Origin: Candidatus Bathyarchaeota archaeon
GTDB taxonomy: Archaea; Thermoproteota; Bathyarchaeia; Bathyarchaeales; Bathycorpusculaceae
Assembly: GCA_026014685.1 (NCBI GenBank)
Contig: JAOZHW010000008.1
Location: 124,001 to 188,000 of the forward strand
Length of the DNA: 64,000 bases
Direction of reading: 5' to 3'
Of the stretch, positions 1 through 7,304 are shown piece by piece (the first letter of the stretch is position 1; each line of letters begins with the position of its first letter). Below the pieces are notes generated by a model. That model did not search any database. It worked only from the letters and a program-made list of their open reading frames with translations, and had not been told where the DNA came from. The translations under genes were made by a program, and so were the position numbers.

Positions 1-18
1 TTTCTCGGCTGTCTCCAT
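1..18 (-). CDS. 5' end of an unidentified gene leaving the left edge
   Basis: Six codons (METAEK) are visible on the minus strand before the window ends. The start is set by an ATG preceded at ideal spacing by a strong ribosome binding site, GGAGGTG, at 24-30. The gene lies downstream of repeat copy 1 and its micro-ORF (50-214), whose TATA box could supply the promoter. Nothing can be said about function. Confidence 0.6.
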
Positions 19-49
19 TGATTCACCTCCTAAAGAACGCAGAATTTAG

Positions 50-214
50 CTACCTATGTGGTGGCGGGTGCTGGTTTAAACGTGAGTGGCTGTTCAGATG
101 CAACAACAAGAAGAAGCGACGCCAAGTTTGCTGCTCTGCGGTGACTAGACCCCCATTATTTAGTGGCGCATACGAATCCGTATCCGCAAATACGGGAATC
201 ACGCGACGTCTCAC
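50..214 (-). CDS. Micro-ORF of the dispersed repeat element, copy 1 (54 aa)
   Basis: A GTG start lies directly after the conserved polypurine tract and about 22 bp from the centre of the TATA box of repeat copy 1. The peptide begins MRRRVIPVFADTDSYA. The same stretch in copy 2 reads LRRRVTPAGPDTETYA, so the two share an N-terminus in frame with mostly conservative changes, and then diverge completely. The frame ends 31 bp before the next start codon at 18. It could be a small protein, a leader peptide, or coding only by coincidence within a structured promoter element. No family is recognised. Confidence 0.3.
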   Translation of the reverse strand: MRRRVIPVFADTDSYAPLNNGGLVTAEQQTWRRFFLLLHLNSHSRLNQHPPPHR

Positions 215-240
215 AGTGTACCTCCCCTCCCTTATATAAA
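167..240 (-). repeat. Dispersed promoter-like element, copy 1
   Basis: On the minus strand the element starts with a TATA box fused to a polypurine tract (TTTATATAAGGGAGGGG then AGGT). It continues with GAGACGTCGCGTGA and ends in a short inverted repeat, ATACG-N4-CGTAT, with loop AATC on the plus strand. Near-identical copies occur at 27039-27112 and 58899-58973, and the first 21 bp recur at 49668-49688. This copy begins 36 bp beyond the end of hemD and points toward the gene at the left edge. A second overlapping hairpin (CCGTAT/ATACGG) is specific to this copy. Confidence 0.8.
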
Positions 241-276
241 GGCGGATTGGTTTGTGGTCCTAAAGTGTAGGCGGTT

Positions 277-1098
277 TTATTGGTTCCAGTGTTTGGCTAA
301 CGCGTCAAGTGCGCTGTCGAAGAGGTAATCGTCTGGCACCACATCGACTTTCACTTTGAGTTCTCTGAGAGCTTGGGCTGTGGTGGGTCCGATGGCGACG
401 ACTGTAACTTTCTCGGCGAGGATACTGCGCAGTTCCTCCATTGGGGCTTTTTCTGTTAGCATCTTGAAGATGTTTTTGGCGCTTAACCCGCTGCCGAACA
501 GAACTGCGTTTATGCGTCCGCTGGTCAAGTCGTCGTAGAATTTGGTTTTTAGTGCTTCATCCACAGGTAAGCCTGACTCGTACACGTAGATTTCCTCCAC
601 ATCCGCGCCCATTTGCCTCAGTTGGTTGGTCAATGTTGGGGTTGCGTTGCTGGTTCTGGGGATGCGGATTTTTTTGCCCGCAACGTTTCGGTCTTGGAAC
701 GCTTCGAGTAAGCCTTCGCTGCTGTACTTCTGCGGAACCAAATCTACCCGCACGCCTGCGTCTTTTAGGGCTTCAGCGGTTTTTGGTCCAACACCGATGA
801 CAAAGGACTTCGCTAAGCCCTCGCAAAGTTTGCGGTTTTGTCCAACCTCTTGGGCTGATTCGAAGAGGTATTTGACGCCGTTGGTGCTCATCAAAATCAC
901 GTAGTCCACTGTGCCTGCTTGGAGTTCTGCGATGAATTTCTTCATGGGTTCGGGGTTGCTGAGCGGTTTGATTTCTATGGCGGGGATGTAGTAGGGTACA
1001 CCGCCTTTTGCCCGAATCAGCGCGCCTGCTTCTTCTGCTTGTCCAGTGGGGCGGGTGATGGCTACGACGCGGCCTTTTAGAGGGGTTGTTTGAACCAT
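277..1098 (-). CDS. hemD: Uroporphyrinogen-III synthase
   Basis: This enzyme inverts ring D and cyclises hydroxymethylbilane to uroporphyrinogen III, the branch point to heme, siroheme and cobalamin. The 273-residue protein has the usual two-domain length. The N-terminus contains the family signature VAITRPTGQAEEAGALI, mid-protein VIGVGPKTAEAL, and the C-terminal domain VVAIGPTTAQALRELKVKVDVVP. It is the last gene of the leftward operon and its ATG overlaps the end of cobA by 22 bp, implying translational coupling. Sequence conservation in HemD is low in general, so the call rests on these motifs plus the position beside hemC and cobA. Confidence 0.93.
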   Translation of the reverse strand: MVQTTPLKGRVVAITRPTGQAEEAGALIRAKGGVPYYIPAIEIKPLSNPEPMKKFIAELQAGTVDYVILMSTNGVKYLFESAQEVGQNRKLCEGLAKSFVIGVGPKTAEALKDAGVRVDLVPQKYSSEGLLEAFQDRNVAGKKIRIPRTSNATPTLTNQLRQMGADVEEIYVYESGLPVDEALKTKFYDDLTSGRINAVLFGSGLSAKNIFKMLTEKAPMEELRSILAEKVTVVAIGPTTAQALRELKVKVDVVPDDYLFDSALDALAKHWNQ

Positions 1099-1832
1099 GC
1101 GAGTTTCCTGCCTAAGGTTGCGACTTCTCCGATGAGGATGACTGAGGGCGGCTTGATTTGCTGCTTTTGGGCTTCTGCGACGATTGTGCCTAATGTGGCT
1201 ATGAGTGTGCGTTGCTGGGGGAGAGTGCCTGATTCAATCATGGCGACGGGTTTCTGTGGGTTAATGCCGCCTGCCAGCAGTTTGCTGACGATGCCCTCTA
1301 AGGATTCGACGCCCATCAAGATGACCATGGTGTCGACGGCGTTGGCGATTTTTACCCAGTCTACGGGTTTTTCTGCGTCGCCCGCTCGGTGCCCCGTGAT
1401 AATGGCGACTGAAGCTGCATAGTCACGATGAGTTAAGGGAATGCCTGCATACATTGGAGCCGCAACGGAGGAACTAACACCTGGCACGATTTCGAATTCG
1501 ATACCTTCCGCCACTAGCGCTTCGGCTTCTTCGCCTCCTCTGCCGAAGATGAAGGGGTCGCCGCCTTTGAGCCGCACCACTTTGCCGCCTTCTTTGGCTT
1601 TCTCGATTATGATGTTTGTGATTTGGTCTTGTGGTACCTCATGGAGACCTGTGCGTTTGCCTACAAAAATCCGCTCAGCTTTTTGAGGTGCCATGTTGAG
1701 CACTTCTTCGCTGACGCCTAAACGGTCATAGATGACTACGTCGGCTTGTTTGAGTACTTCAACAGCTTTAACCGTGAGCAGTTTGGGGTCGCCTGGACCA
1801 GCACCGACGAGGAAGACTTTACCATACACCAT
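1077..1832 (-). CDS. cobA: Uroporphyrinogen-III C-methyltransferase (SUMT)
   Basis: The enzyme transfers two methyl groups from SAM to C2 and C7 of uroporphyrinogen III to give precorrin-2. The tetrapyrrole methylase fold is clear: an N-terminal VFLVGAGPGDPKLLT loop, the YDRL motif, LKGGDPFIFGRGGEE, and EIVPGVSSSVAAPMYAGIPLTHR. The ATG at 1832 was chosen over an upstream in-frame ATG because it follows GGAGAG at good spacing and begins directly before the conserved first strand. That start overlaps hemC by 14 bp. No SirC domain is fused to it; the dehydrogenase is separate at 5026-5682. Confidence 0.95.
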   Translation of the reverse strand: MVYGKVFLVGAGPGDPKLLTVKAVEVLKQADVVIYDRLGVSEEVLNMAPQKAERIFVGKRTGLHEVPQDQITNIIIEKAKEGGKVVRLKGGDPFIFGRGGEEAEALVAEGIEFEIVPGVSSSVAAPMYAGIPLTHRDYAASVAIITGHRAGDAEKPVDWVKIANAVDTMVILMGVESLEGIVSKLLAGGINPQKPVAMIESGTLPQQRTLIATLGTIVAEAQKQQIKPPSVILIGEVATLGRKLAWFKQPL

Positions 1833-2754
1833 ATTTTTCTCTCCATTCCTTCTCGAAGTCTTTTGCACCCTGAGCTATGAGGTCTTCGCCGACTTTTGCT
1901 CCGAGTTTCTCAGCCTCTGCGAGGGTGCCTTTTGCTGATGCACTGATTTTTTTGCGGTCGTTTAGCGAGAAGATGCTGCCGTAAAGCGTGAGGTTGTCGC
2001 CGTCTGCTTTGGCAACTGCGCCGATGGGAACACGGCAACCGCCCTCCAACTTCAAAACGAGGCTACGCTCCGCGGTAATCTCAGCCCGTGCCGCCTTGTC
2101 CTCGACAGACTGCAGAATTTTGATGACTTCGCTGTTGCCTTCTTTTGTGACCACTGCAATCGCGCCTTGCCCTGCAGCTGAAGGGAACTGGTCGAGTGAG
2201 AGGCGTTCGGTCATTTCGCCAGTTATATCCATGCGTTCTAGACCTGCTTCGGCGAGAACTATTCCTGCGAGTTCGCCTCTGCGCACCTTGCCGATTCGGG
2301 TGTCGATGTTGCCGCGGATGGGTTCCACTTGAAGGTCAGGGCGGAGGTATTTGATTTCTGCTAGGCGTCGGAGGCTGCCTGTTCCGACAACCGCGCCTTT
2401 GGGTAATTCGGCAAGTTTTATTTGGTTCTTGGATATGAAAACGTCACAGGGCGAATCCCTCTTTGGAATAGCTGCTAAAACGGTGCCTGCTTGCTGCTCC
2501 ACGATGGGTACGTCTTTGAGGCTGTGAACGGCTAAATCGACTTCTCCGCTGACGACTTGCTGATCGATTTCTTTCTCAAAGATGCCTTTGCAGTCGATGC
2601 TGAACAGGGGTTTGCCGTGTTCTTTGTCGCCGATGGTGTGGATGATTTTCACTTCGAAATCAACATCTGGGTTTTTGGCTTTTATCCACTCCAAGGTGCG
2701 GTTTGTCTGTGCAAGGGCGAGTTTGCTGCCTCGGGTGCCGACTGTTAGCTTCAT
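1819..2754 (-). CDS. hemC: Porphobilinogen deaminase (hydroxymethylbilane synthase)
   Basis: The enzyme polymerises four porphobilinogens into hydroxymethylbilane on a dipyrromethane cofactor. The 311-residue protein begins with the family N-terminus VGTRGSKLALAQT. It carries VHSLKDVP, the Arg-rich GTGSLRR and RGNIDTRIGKV segments, SAAGQGAIAV, and the cofactor-attachment cysteine in EGGCRVPIGA. Its start overlaps the hemL stop by 4 bp and its end overlaps cobA, so it sits inside the single leftward operon. All expected active-site elements are visible. Confidence 0.96.
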   Translation of the reverse strand: MKLTVGTRGSKLALAQTNRTLEWIKAKNPDVDFEVKIIHTIGDKEHGKPLFSIDCKGIFEKEIDQQVVSGEVDLAVHSLKDVPIVEQQAGTVLAAIPKRDSPCDVFISKNQIKLAELPKGAVVGTGSLRRLAEIKYLRPDLQVEPIRGNIDTRIGKVRRGELAGIVLAEAGLERMDITGEMTERLSLDQFPSAAGQGAIAVVTKEGNSEVIKILQSVEDKAARAEITAERSLVLKLEGGCRVPIGAVAKADGDNLTLYGSIFSLNDRKKISASAKGTLAEAEKLGAKVGEDLIAQGAKDFEKEWREKYGVW

Positions 2755-4067
2755 GGGGTTTTCCTCGTTTTCGCAGCCGCAAAAAGCGCTTTGTCGAAGG
2801 CGTTTATGGTTGATTTGAGGTCGTCTTCGGTGTGGGCGGCGGATAGGAAGCAGGTCTCGTACTGTGATGGCGGAATAAACACGCCCTCCTTAAGCAAAGT
2901 TTGGAAGTAAGCGTTGAACATGGCGGGGTCGCTGTGTTTGGCGCAGGCGTAGTCGGTTACGGTGTCTTTGGTGAAGAAGATTTGGTAGAGTGAGGCGATG
3001 CTGTAGACCTGTGCGGGGAGCTTGTGTTGGGTGGATAGGTCGGTTAGGGCTGCTTTGAGTGTGGCGGCGTGTTTTTCGAGTTTGGGATAGATTTGGTTTT
3101 TGTTCTTGTTTAGGTAAGTGAGAATTGCCATTCCTGCTGTTGCTGAGATGGGGTTGCCGCTGAAAGTGCCTGCTTGGTAGACTTTGCCGACTGGAGAGAT
3201 GTTTTGCATGATTTCTTTTTTGCCGCCAAACGCCGCCAACGGGAACCCGCCGCCCAAAACTTTGCCCAATGTGGTCATGTCGGGTTTAACGCCGAAGTAC
3301 TCCTGTGCCCCGCCCAAGGCCAATCTGAACCCTGTGATGATTTCATCAAAAATCAAAACCGCACCGTTTTTAGCGGTGATTTTTCTTAGACTTTGCAGGT
3401 AATTTTTTTTGGGCAAAATTAAGCCGACGTTGCCCATTACTGGTTCTACGATAACTGCAGCGATCTGGTTTCCTTCACTCTTAAACGTCGCCTCTAAGGC
3501 TTCCACGTCGTTGTAGGGCAAAACAATCGTGTTTTGGGTGGTTTCTTCGGGAACTCCAAGCGAGTTCGGAGCCCCAAAAGTCGCAGCACCTGACCCTGCC
3601 TTAACCAAGACGTTGTCGTGGCTGCCGTGGAAGCATCCGTCGAATTTGATGAGTTTTTTGCGGTTTGTGTATCCGCGTGCGGCTCGGACGGCGTGCATGG
3701 TGGCTTCGGTGCCTGTGCTGACTAGGCGCATCATTTCCATGCAGGGCGAGGCTTTGCTGATTTGCTCGGCAAATTGGACTTCCAACTCGGTTGGTGCACC
3801 GTAGAGTGTGCCTTTTGACAGTTGCGTTTTAACTGCGTCTAGGATTTCTGGGTGTGCATGACCTAACAGCAATGCGCCGTACGCCATGCAGTAGTCTATA
3901 TATTTTTTGCCGTCGGCGTCGTAGAGTTTAGAGCCCTGAGCGCACTCGACAAAGAAGGGGTATGGTTCGAAGGCGCGAACGGGGCTGTTTACGCCGCCAG
4001 GCAGGGTTTTTTTAGCTCGCTCAAAGAGCGTTTTAGATTTGGATTCGGTCAAGGTTGGGTCAACCAT
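2751..4067 (-). CDS. hemL: Glutamate-1-semialdehyde 2,1-aminomutase
   Basis: This PLP enzyme converts glutamate-1-semialdehyde, the product of HemA, to 5-aminolevulinate. The 438 residues match the family length. Visible motifs are PGGVNSPVRAF near the N-terminus, STGTEATMHAVRAARG, KFDGCFHGSHD, LIFDEIITGFR, and the PLP lysine in TLGKVLGGGFP. It overlaps hemB by 19 bp and hemC by 4 bp. With hemA on the other strand, it shows the organism uses the C5 route from glutamyl-tRNA. Confidence 0.96.
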   Translation of the reverse strand: MVDPTLTESKSKTLFERAKKTLPGGVNSPVRAFEPYPFFVECAQGSKLYDADGKKYIDYCMAYGALLLGHAHPEILDAVKTQLSKGTLYGAPTELEVQFAEQISKASPCMEMMRLVSTGTEATMHAVRAARGYTNRKKLIKFDGCFHGSHDNVLVKAGSGAATFGAPNSLGVPEETTQNTIVLPYNDVEALEATFKSEGNQIAAVIVEPVMGNVGLILPKKNYLQSLRKITAKNGAVLIFDEIITGFRLALGGAQEYFGVKPDMTTLGKVLGGGFPLAAFGGKKEIMQNISPVGKVYQAGTFSGNPISATAGMAILTYLNKNKNQIYPKLEKHAATLKAALTDLSTQHKLPAQVYSIASLYQIFFTKDTVTDYACAKHSDPAMFNAYFQTLLKEGVFIPPSQYETCFLSAAHTEDDLKSTINAFDKALFAAAKTRKTP

Positions 4068-5029
4068 GTTTTTGCGTCTTTAGCGTGGTAAGTGATGATG
4101 AGGTCTGCGCCTGCGCGTTTCATGCTGGTGAGGATTTCACGGATGATGGTTTTTTCGTCTATCCAGCCGTTGGCTGCGGCGGCTTTTATCATGCTGTATT
4201 CGCCGCTGACGTTGTAGGCCACGATAGGCACGTTAAAATTAGCCTTCGCCAACGCGATGATGTCGAGGTAAGCCAAGGCGGGTTTAACCATAATCATATC
4301 AGCGCCTTCGGCGATGTCAAGCTCCATCTCACGCAGCGCTTCCTGAGGGCTGCTCGGGCTCATCTGGTAGCTGCGACGGTTCCCGAATTTAGGTGTGGAT
4401 TCAGCTGCTTCGCGGAATGGTCCATAGAAACCTGAGGCATACTTCGCCGCGTAAGCCATGATTGGGATTTGGTCGTAACCTGCTTCGTCAAGGGCTTCTC
4501 GGATTGCAGCGATTTGACCATCCATCATTGCAGATGGCGCCACGATGTCCACGCCTGCCTCGGCATAGCTCACTGCGATTCTGCCCAAAAGCTCCAGCGT
4601 GGGGTCATTTTGGACTTCACCGTCTTTGACGACACCGCAATGTCCATGGCTCATGTACTCACAGAGACAAACGTCACCGATGACGACTAGTTCGTCTCCG
4701 CAGGCCTTTTTTAGTTCGCGGATGGCTTTTTGGACGATGCCGTCTTTGGCGTAGGCGCTGGTGCCTTCTTCGTCTTTTTTAGCTGGGATACCGAAGAGCA
4801 GCACACCTTTGACGCCTTGAGCTTGGGCAGCTTTGCCTTCGGCGGTGACCTGAGAAAGCGGCAACCGCGCGTAGCCAGGCATAGAGCTGATGGGTGCGGG
4901 TTTTTTGATGCCTTCTTCTACGAAGATTGGGTAGATTAGGTTGCTTGGGTGGAGGTGGATTTGGTTTAGCATTTCACGCATCGCTTGGGTTCTGCGTAGT
5001 CGTCTCATTCGTACGGTTGGAAAACTCAT
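4049..5029 (-). CDS. hemB: Delta-aminolevulinic acid dehydratase (porphobilinogen synthase)
   Basis: The enzyme condenses two 5-aminolevulinates to porphobilinogen. The 326-residue protein has the cysteine-rich metal site DVCLCEYMSHGHCG, which indicates a zinc-dependent form, and the Schiff-base lysine motif ADMIMVKPAL. The Arg-rich N-terminal segment RMRRLRRTQAMR leads into the barrel. Its ATG overlaps the sirC stop by 4 bp and its end overlaps hemL, consistent with one operon transcribed from about 7250. Confidence 0.96.
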   Translation of the reverse strand: MSFPTVRMRRLRRTQAMREMLNQIHLHPSNLIYPIFVEEGIKKPAPISSMPGYARLPLSQVTAEGKAAQAQGVKGVLLFGIPAKKDEEGTSAYAKDGIVQKAIRELKKACGDELVVIGDVCLCEYMSHGHCGVVKDGEVQNDPTLELLGRIAVSYAEAGVDIVAPSAMMDGQIAAIREALDEAGYDQIPIMAYAAKYASGFYGPFREAAESTPKFGNRRSYQMSPSSPQEALREMELDIAEGADMIMVKPALAYLDIIALAKANFNVPIVAYNVSGEYSMIKAAAANGWIDEKTIIREILTSMKRAGADLIITYHAKDAKTWLTQP

Positions 5030-5682
5030 GTTTGGTTGGCTCCTTTTTCTATTAATTGGATTGCGAGTTCTTCTGCCTCTGCAGTTTTGCCTTCAGAGAG
5101 GGCTTTTTTTATGCCTTCGCTGTTGAGTATTTCGTAGAGTATTTTGCTTCTTTCTTTTTGGTCCAAAACTTTGCCCTTCAAGGCGGCGCGGGCTTTCTCT
5201 TGCAGCTGAATCGCCAAAAGGTCCTGGGGTGTAACCATTTTTTCAACCCGTTCCCGCAGCACATGAGCCATAGCGGGGCTTTTGCCGCCCGTGGAAACTG
5301 CGATCTTCACGTCTCCCACATGCGCCACCGCAGGCAAAATGAAGTCGTTTAACTCGGGGTTATCTATTGCGTAAACTATGCAGCCGTAATTTTTGGCGGC
5401 TTTGACCAGTTCAAGGTTGAGGGCAGGGTTGTTTGTGGCTGCCAAGAGCACATACGGTTTGGGGCTGAGGCTGTCTACGAAAACCTGTGCGTCTTTGATG
5501 CCTGTTTTGAGCAGGGCAACCCGTTTTTCTTCGCCTAGCTTTTGAAGTTCACTTGTAAAGTCTCGGCTTATCACCCAAATCTTCGCTTCCGACTCTAAGA
5601 AACTCTGGATTTTTCGGGTTGCTTCTACGCCTCCGCCGATTACCATGACGGTTTTGCCAGTGAGTCTGAGGTCGATTAACAC
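5026..5682 (-). CDS. sirC: Precorrin-2 dehydrogenase (siroheme synthase N-terminal type)
   Basis: It oxidises precorrin-2 to sirohydrochlorin with NAD+, preparing the ring for cobalt insertion. The 218-residue protein starts at GTG with MLIDLRLTGKTVMVIGGGVEATRK, a Rossmann GxGxxxxxK motif. NDFILPAVAHVGDVKIAVSTGGKSPAMA follows, the hallmark of the Met8/CysG dimerisation region. A helical tail ends the protein. It overlaps the upstream amidotransferase by 7 bp and hemB by 4 bp. A ferrochelatase activity cannot be excluded, but a dedicated CbiX is present in the divergent operon. Confidence 0.92.
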   Translation of the reverse strand: MLIDLRLTGKTVMVIGGGVEATRKIQSFLESEAKIWVISRDFTSELQKLGEEKRVALLKTGIKDAQVFVDSLSPKPYVLLAATNNPALNLELVKAAKNYGCIVYAIDNPELNDFILPAVAHVGDVKIAVSTGGKSPAMAHVLRERVEKMVTPQDLLAIQLQEKARAALKGKVLDQKERSKILYEILNSEGIKKALSEGKTAEAEELAIQLIEKGANQT

Positions 5683-7241
5683 GTTTGTTGGTTGCCACCT
5701 TGTGAAGCGTTATGGCTGTAGTGGGTTATGAGGTTTTTGAATTTGGCAGTTAGGGCGTTGTAGTCGATTTTGGCGGGTTTGGGGGGTGCAGCGACTTTTG
5801 TGATGAGGTCTATGTTGAGGTTTTTTTCGGCTGCGGCTATGGCTTGGGCGCAGAAGTCTTCGTAGCGGATTTCTATTTCAGGAATCATGCCGCGGTGCTC
5901 CAGATTCAACCGTGGAACCATACCCAGTAACTGCACGCCGAGTTTTGCGAACGCCTGCTGCATCATGGAGACGGTTTCTTTAGTCATGTAGCTAACATGC
6001 AGCTTGTTTAATATGACGCCTGTCGTGTTTACGCCTAAACTCTGCAGCACGACGATGTTGTTTAGGGTGTCTATTAGGGCGCCTTCTAAGCCTTCTTGGT
6101 CGCAGGCAACCACCAGAACCGTGGAGGCCCCCAACGCTGCAGCTACCTCGACCGTGGACATGGGGCGCTTGTATTTTTCGTTGAGTAAGCCTGTGAACGC
6201 GTTCATGGCGCCTTCGACGAGTAAGAAGTTGTAGTCTTTGCTGGCTTCGCTGATGGCTTGTTCAGGGGGCATCCAGCCGCTTTGCCCCACCGCTATAGAA
6301 GAGTATTCCCTCATTGGTTCTTTGATTAGGTAGAGGGATGGGACGGCATCTCGTATGTCTCCGCCGACTTTGATTACGCCGACTTTGTAGCCGCGTTTTT
6401 TGAGGGCTCCCGCGATGCCTGTTATGACAAAGGTTTTTCCTGAACCGCTGCCCAAAGCGGTAACCAAAAGGAGCTTGGTTTGTTTCTCTTTGATTGAAGG
6501 CTGCTGACGTATACCTGTGGATATGCCGACTTCGCCTCTTATGTTCTCTAACAGTTTGGCGTTGGCTGCTTTGACGGCATCAAGGTCAGCTTGGTTCATG
6601 TCGAGGGATTGCATGATGCTCTGGGTGATTGTGGGGTTGTTGTCCAATAAGCCGTGGATGAAGACTCCGACTACGTTGCCGCTTTTGTTCGCAACGCCAG
6701 AGATGAGGTCTTTACCCTTCCCGAAATAGTTAACCCGTTGAGCATGGGTGATTAGGATGGTTTTGGAATCACTGTGAAGATGGATTTCGCCGTAGGTGTG
6801 ACAGTGAAAACCAGTGACTTGTTTGCCCACTTCCGACGTTAGAAAGCTTTTGTCTACTACGTCGGCCGTTACGCGGTCAGTGCAGATAAGCGGCTTGAAC
6901 TCTGCGTCAAGCAACCCTAAGCCTTCACGTTTAACGGGGATGGTTGAGAGGCGTCCGACGTCGGTTTCTTTGGCAAGCACCTGAAACCCTGAACAGATGC
7001 CAAGCACGTATTTGCCTGAGTCTGCCATCTTGAGGATTTCGCGGGTTACCGTGGGGTTGACGCTTTGGGATTCGACGAGGCTGCCTCCGGGGATGATTAG
7101 CATGTCTAAAACTTCGCTTGCAGGTTTACCGTCTACTTTTGCGTCGCCGCACACCAAGTCCGTGGGCAGGTTTCCGAAGTTTTCGAAGCAGGGAAGTGCA
7201 CCTGGGAGGTAAATTAAGCCGATTCTGTGGTGGAGAGTCAT
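5676..7241 (-). CDS. Domain-swapped CbiA/CbiP-like amidotransferase
   Basis: Two domains are evident. Residues 1-240 resemble a class I-like glutaminase of the cobyrinate amidase type, with PGGS, the nucleophile C83 in GICSGFQVLAKE, CHTYGEIH and H196 in VFIHGLLDN. Residues 255-500 form a dethiobiotin-synthetase/CbiA-like NTPase with Walker A GSGSGKT (264-270), KVGGD, LVEGAMNAFTG and GVILNK. In CbiA, CbiP and CfbB the ATPase normally comes first, so the order here is reversed. As the first gene of the leftward corrinoid operon it most likely amidates a corrinoid or sirohydrochlorin, but which carboxylates cannot be told. The ATG at 7241 lies just downstream of a shared bidirectional promoter. 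Confidence 0.8.
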   Translation of the reverse strand: MTLHHRIGLIYLPGALPCFENFGNLPTDLVCGDAKVDGKPASEVLDMLIIPGGSLVESQSVNPTVTREILKMADSGKYVLGICSGFQVLAKETDVGRLSTIPVKREGLGLLDAEFKPLICTDRVTADVVDKSFLTSEVGKQVTGFHCHTYGEIHLHSDSKTILITHAQRVNYFGKGKDLISGVANKSGNVVGVFIHGLLDNNPTITQSIMQSLDMNQADLDAVKAANAKLLENIRGEVGISTGIRQQPSIKEKQTKLLLVTALGSGSGKTFVITGIAGALKKRGYKVGVIKVGGDIRDAVPSLYLIKEPMREYSSIAVGQSGWMPPEQAISEASKDYNFLLVEGAMNAFTGLLNEKYKRPMSTVEVAAALGASTVLVVACDQEGLEGALIDTLNNIVVLQSLGVNTTGVILNKLHVSYMTKETVSMMQQAFAKLGVQLLGMVPRLNLEHRGMIPEIEIRYEDFCAQAIAAAEKNLNIDLITKVAAPPKPAKIDYNALTAKFKNLITHYSHNASQGGNQQTC

Positions 7242-7261
7242 CCGTGGGCCCCGTCGGGTAG

Positions 7262-7304
7262 TTTACCGTAAATGTTATATTTAAGCTGGTCGGTTTATCC
7301 ATCC
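7262..7304. promoter_or_regulatory. Divergent promoter of the two tetrapyrrole operons
   Basis: The TATA-like TTATATTTA at about 7274-7283 is nearly symmetric and could serve both directions. It is 26 bp from the hemA ATG at 7305, so the hemA mRNA is probably leaderless, and about 33 bp from the amidotransferase start at 7241. GGTCGGTTTATCCATCC at 7288-7304 overlaps the predicted hemA transcription start. It matches a sequence before btuF (23052-23068) at 15 of 17 positions. Confidence 0.6.
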
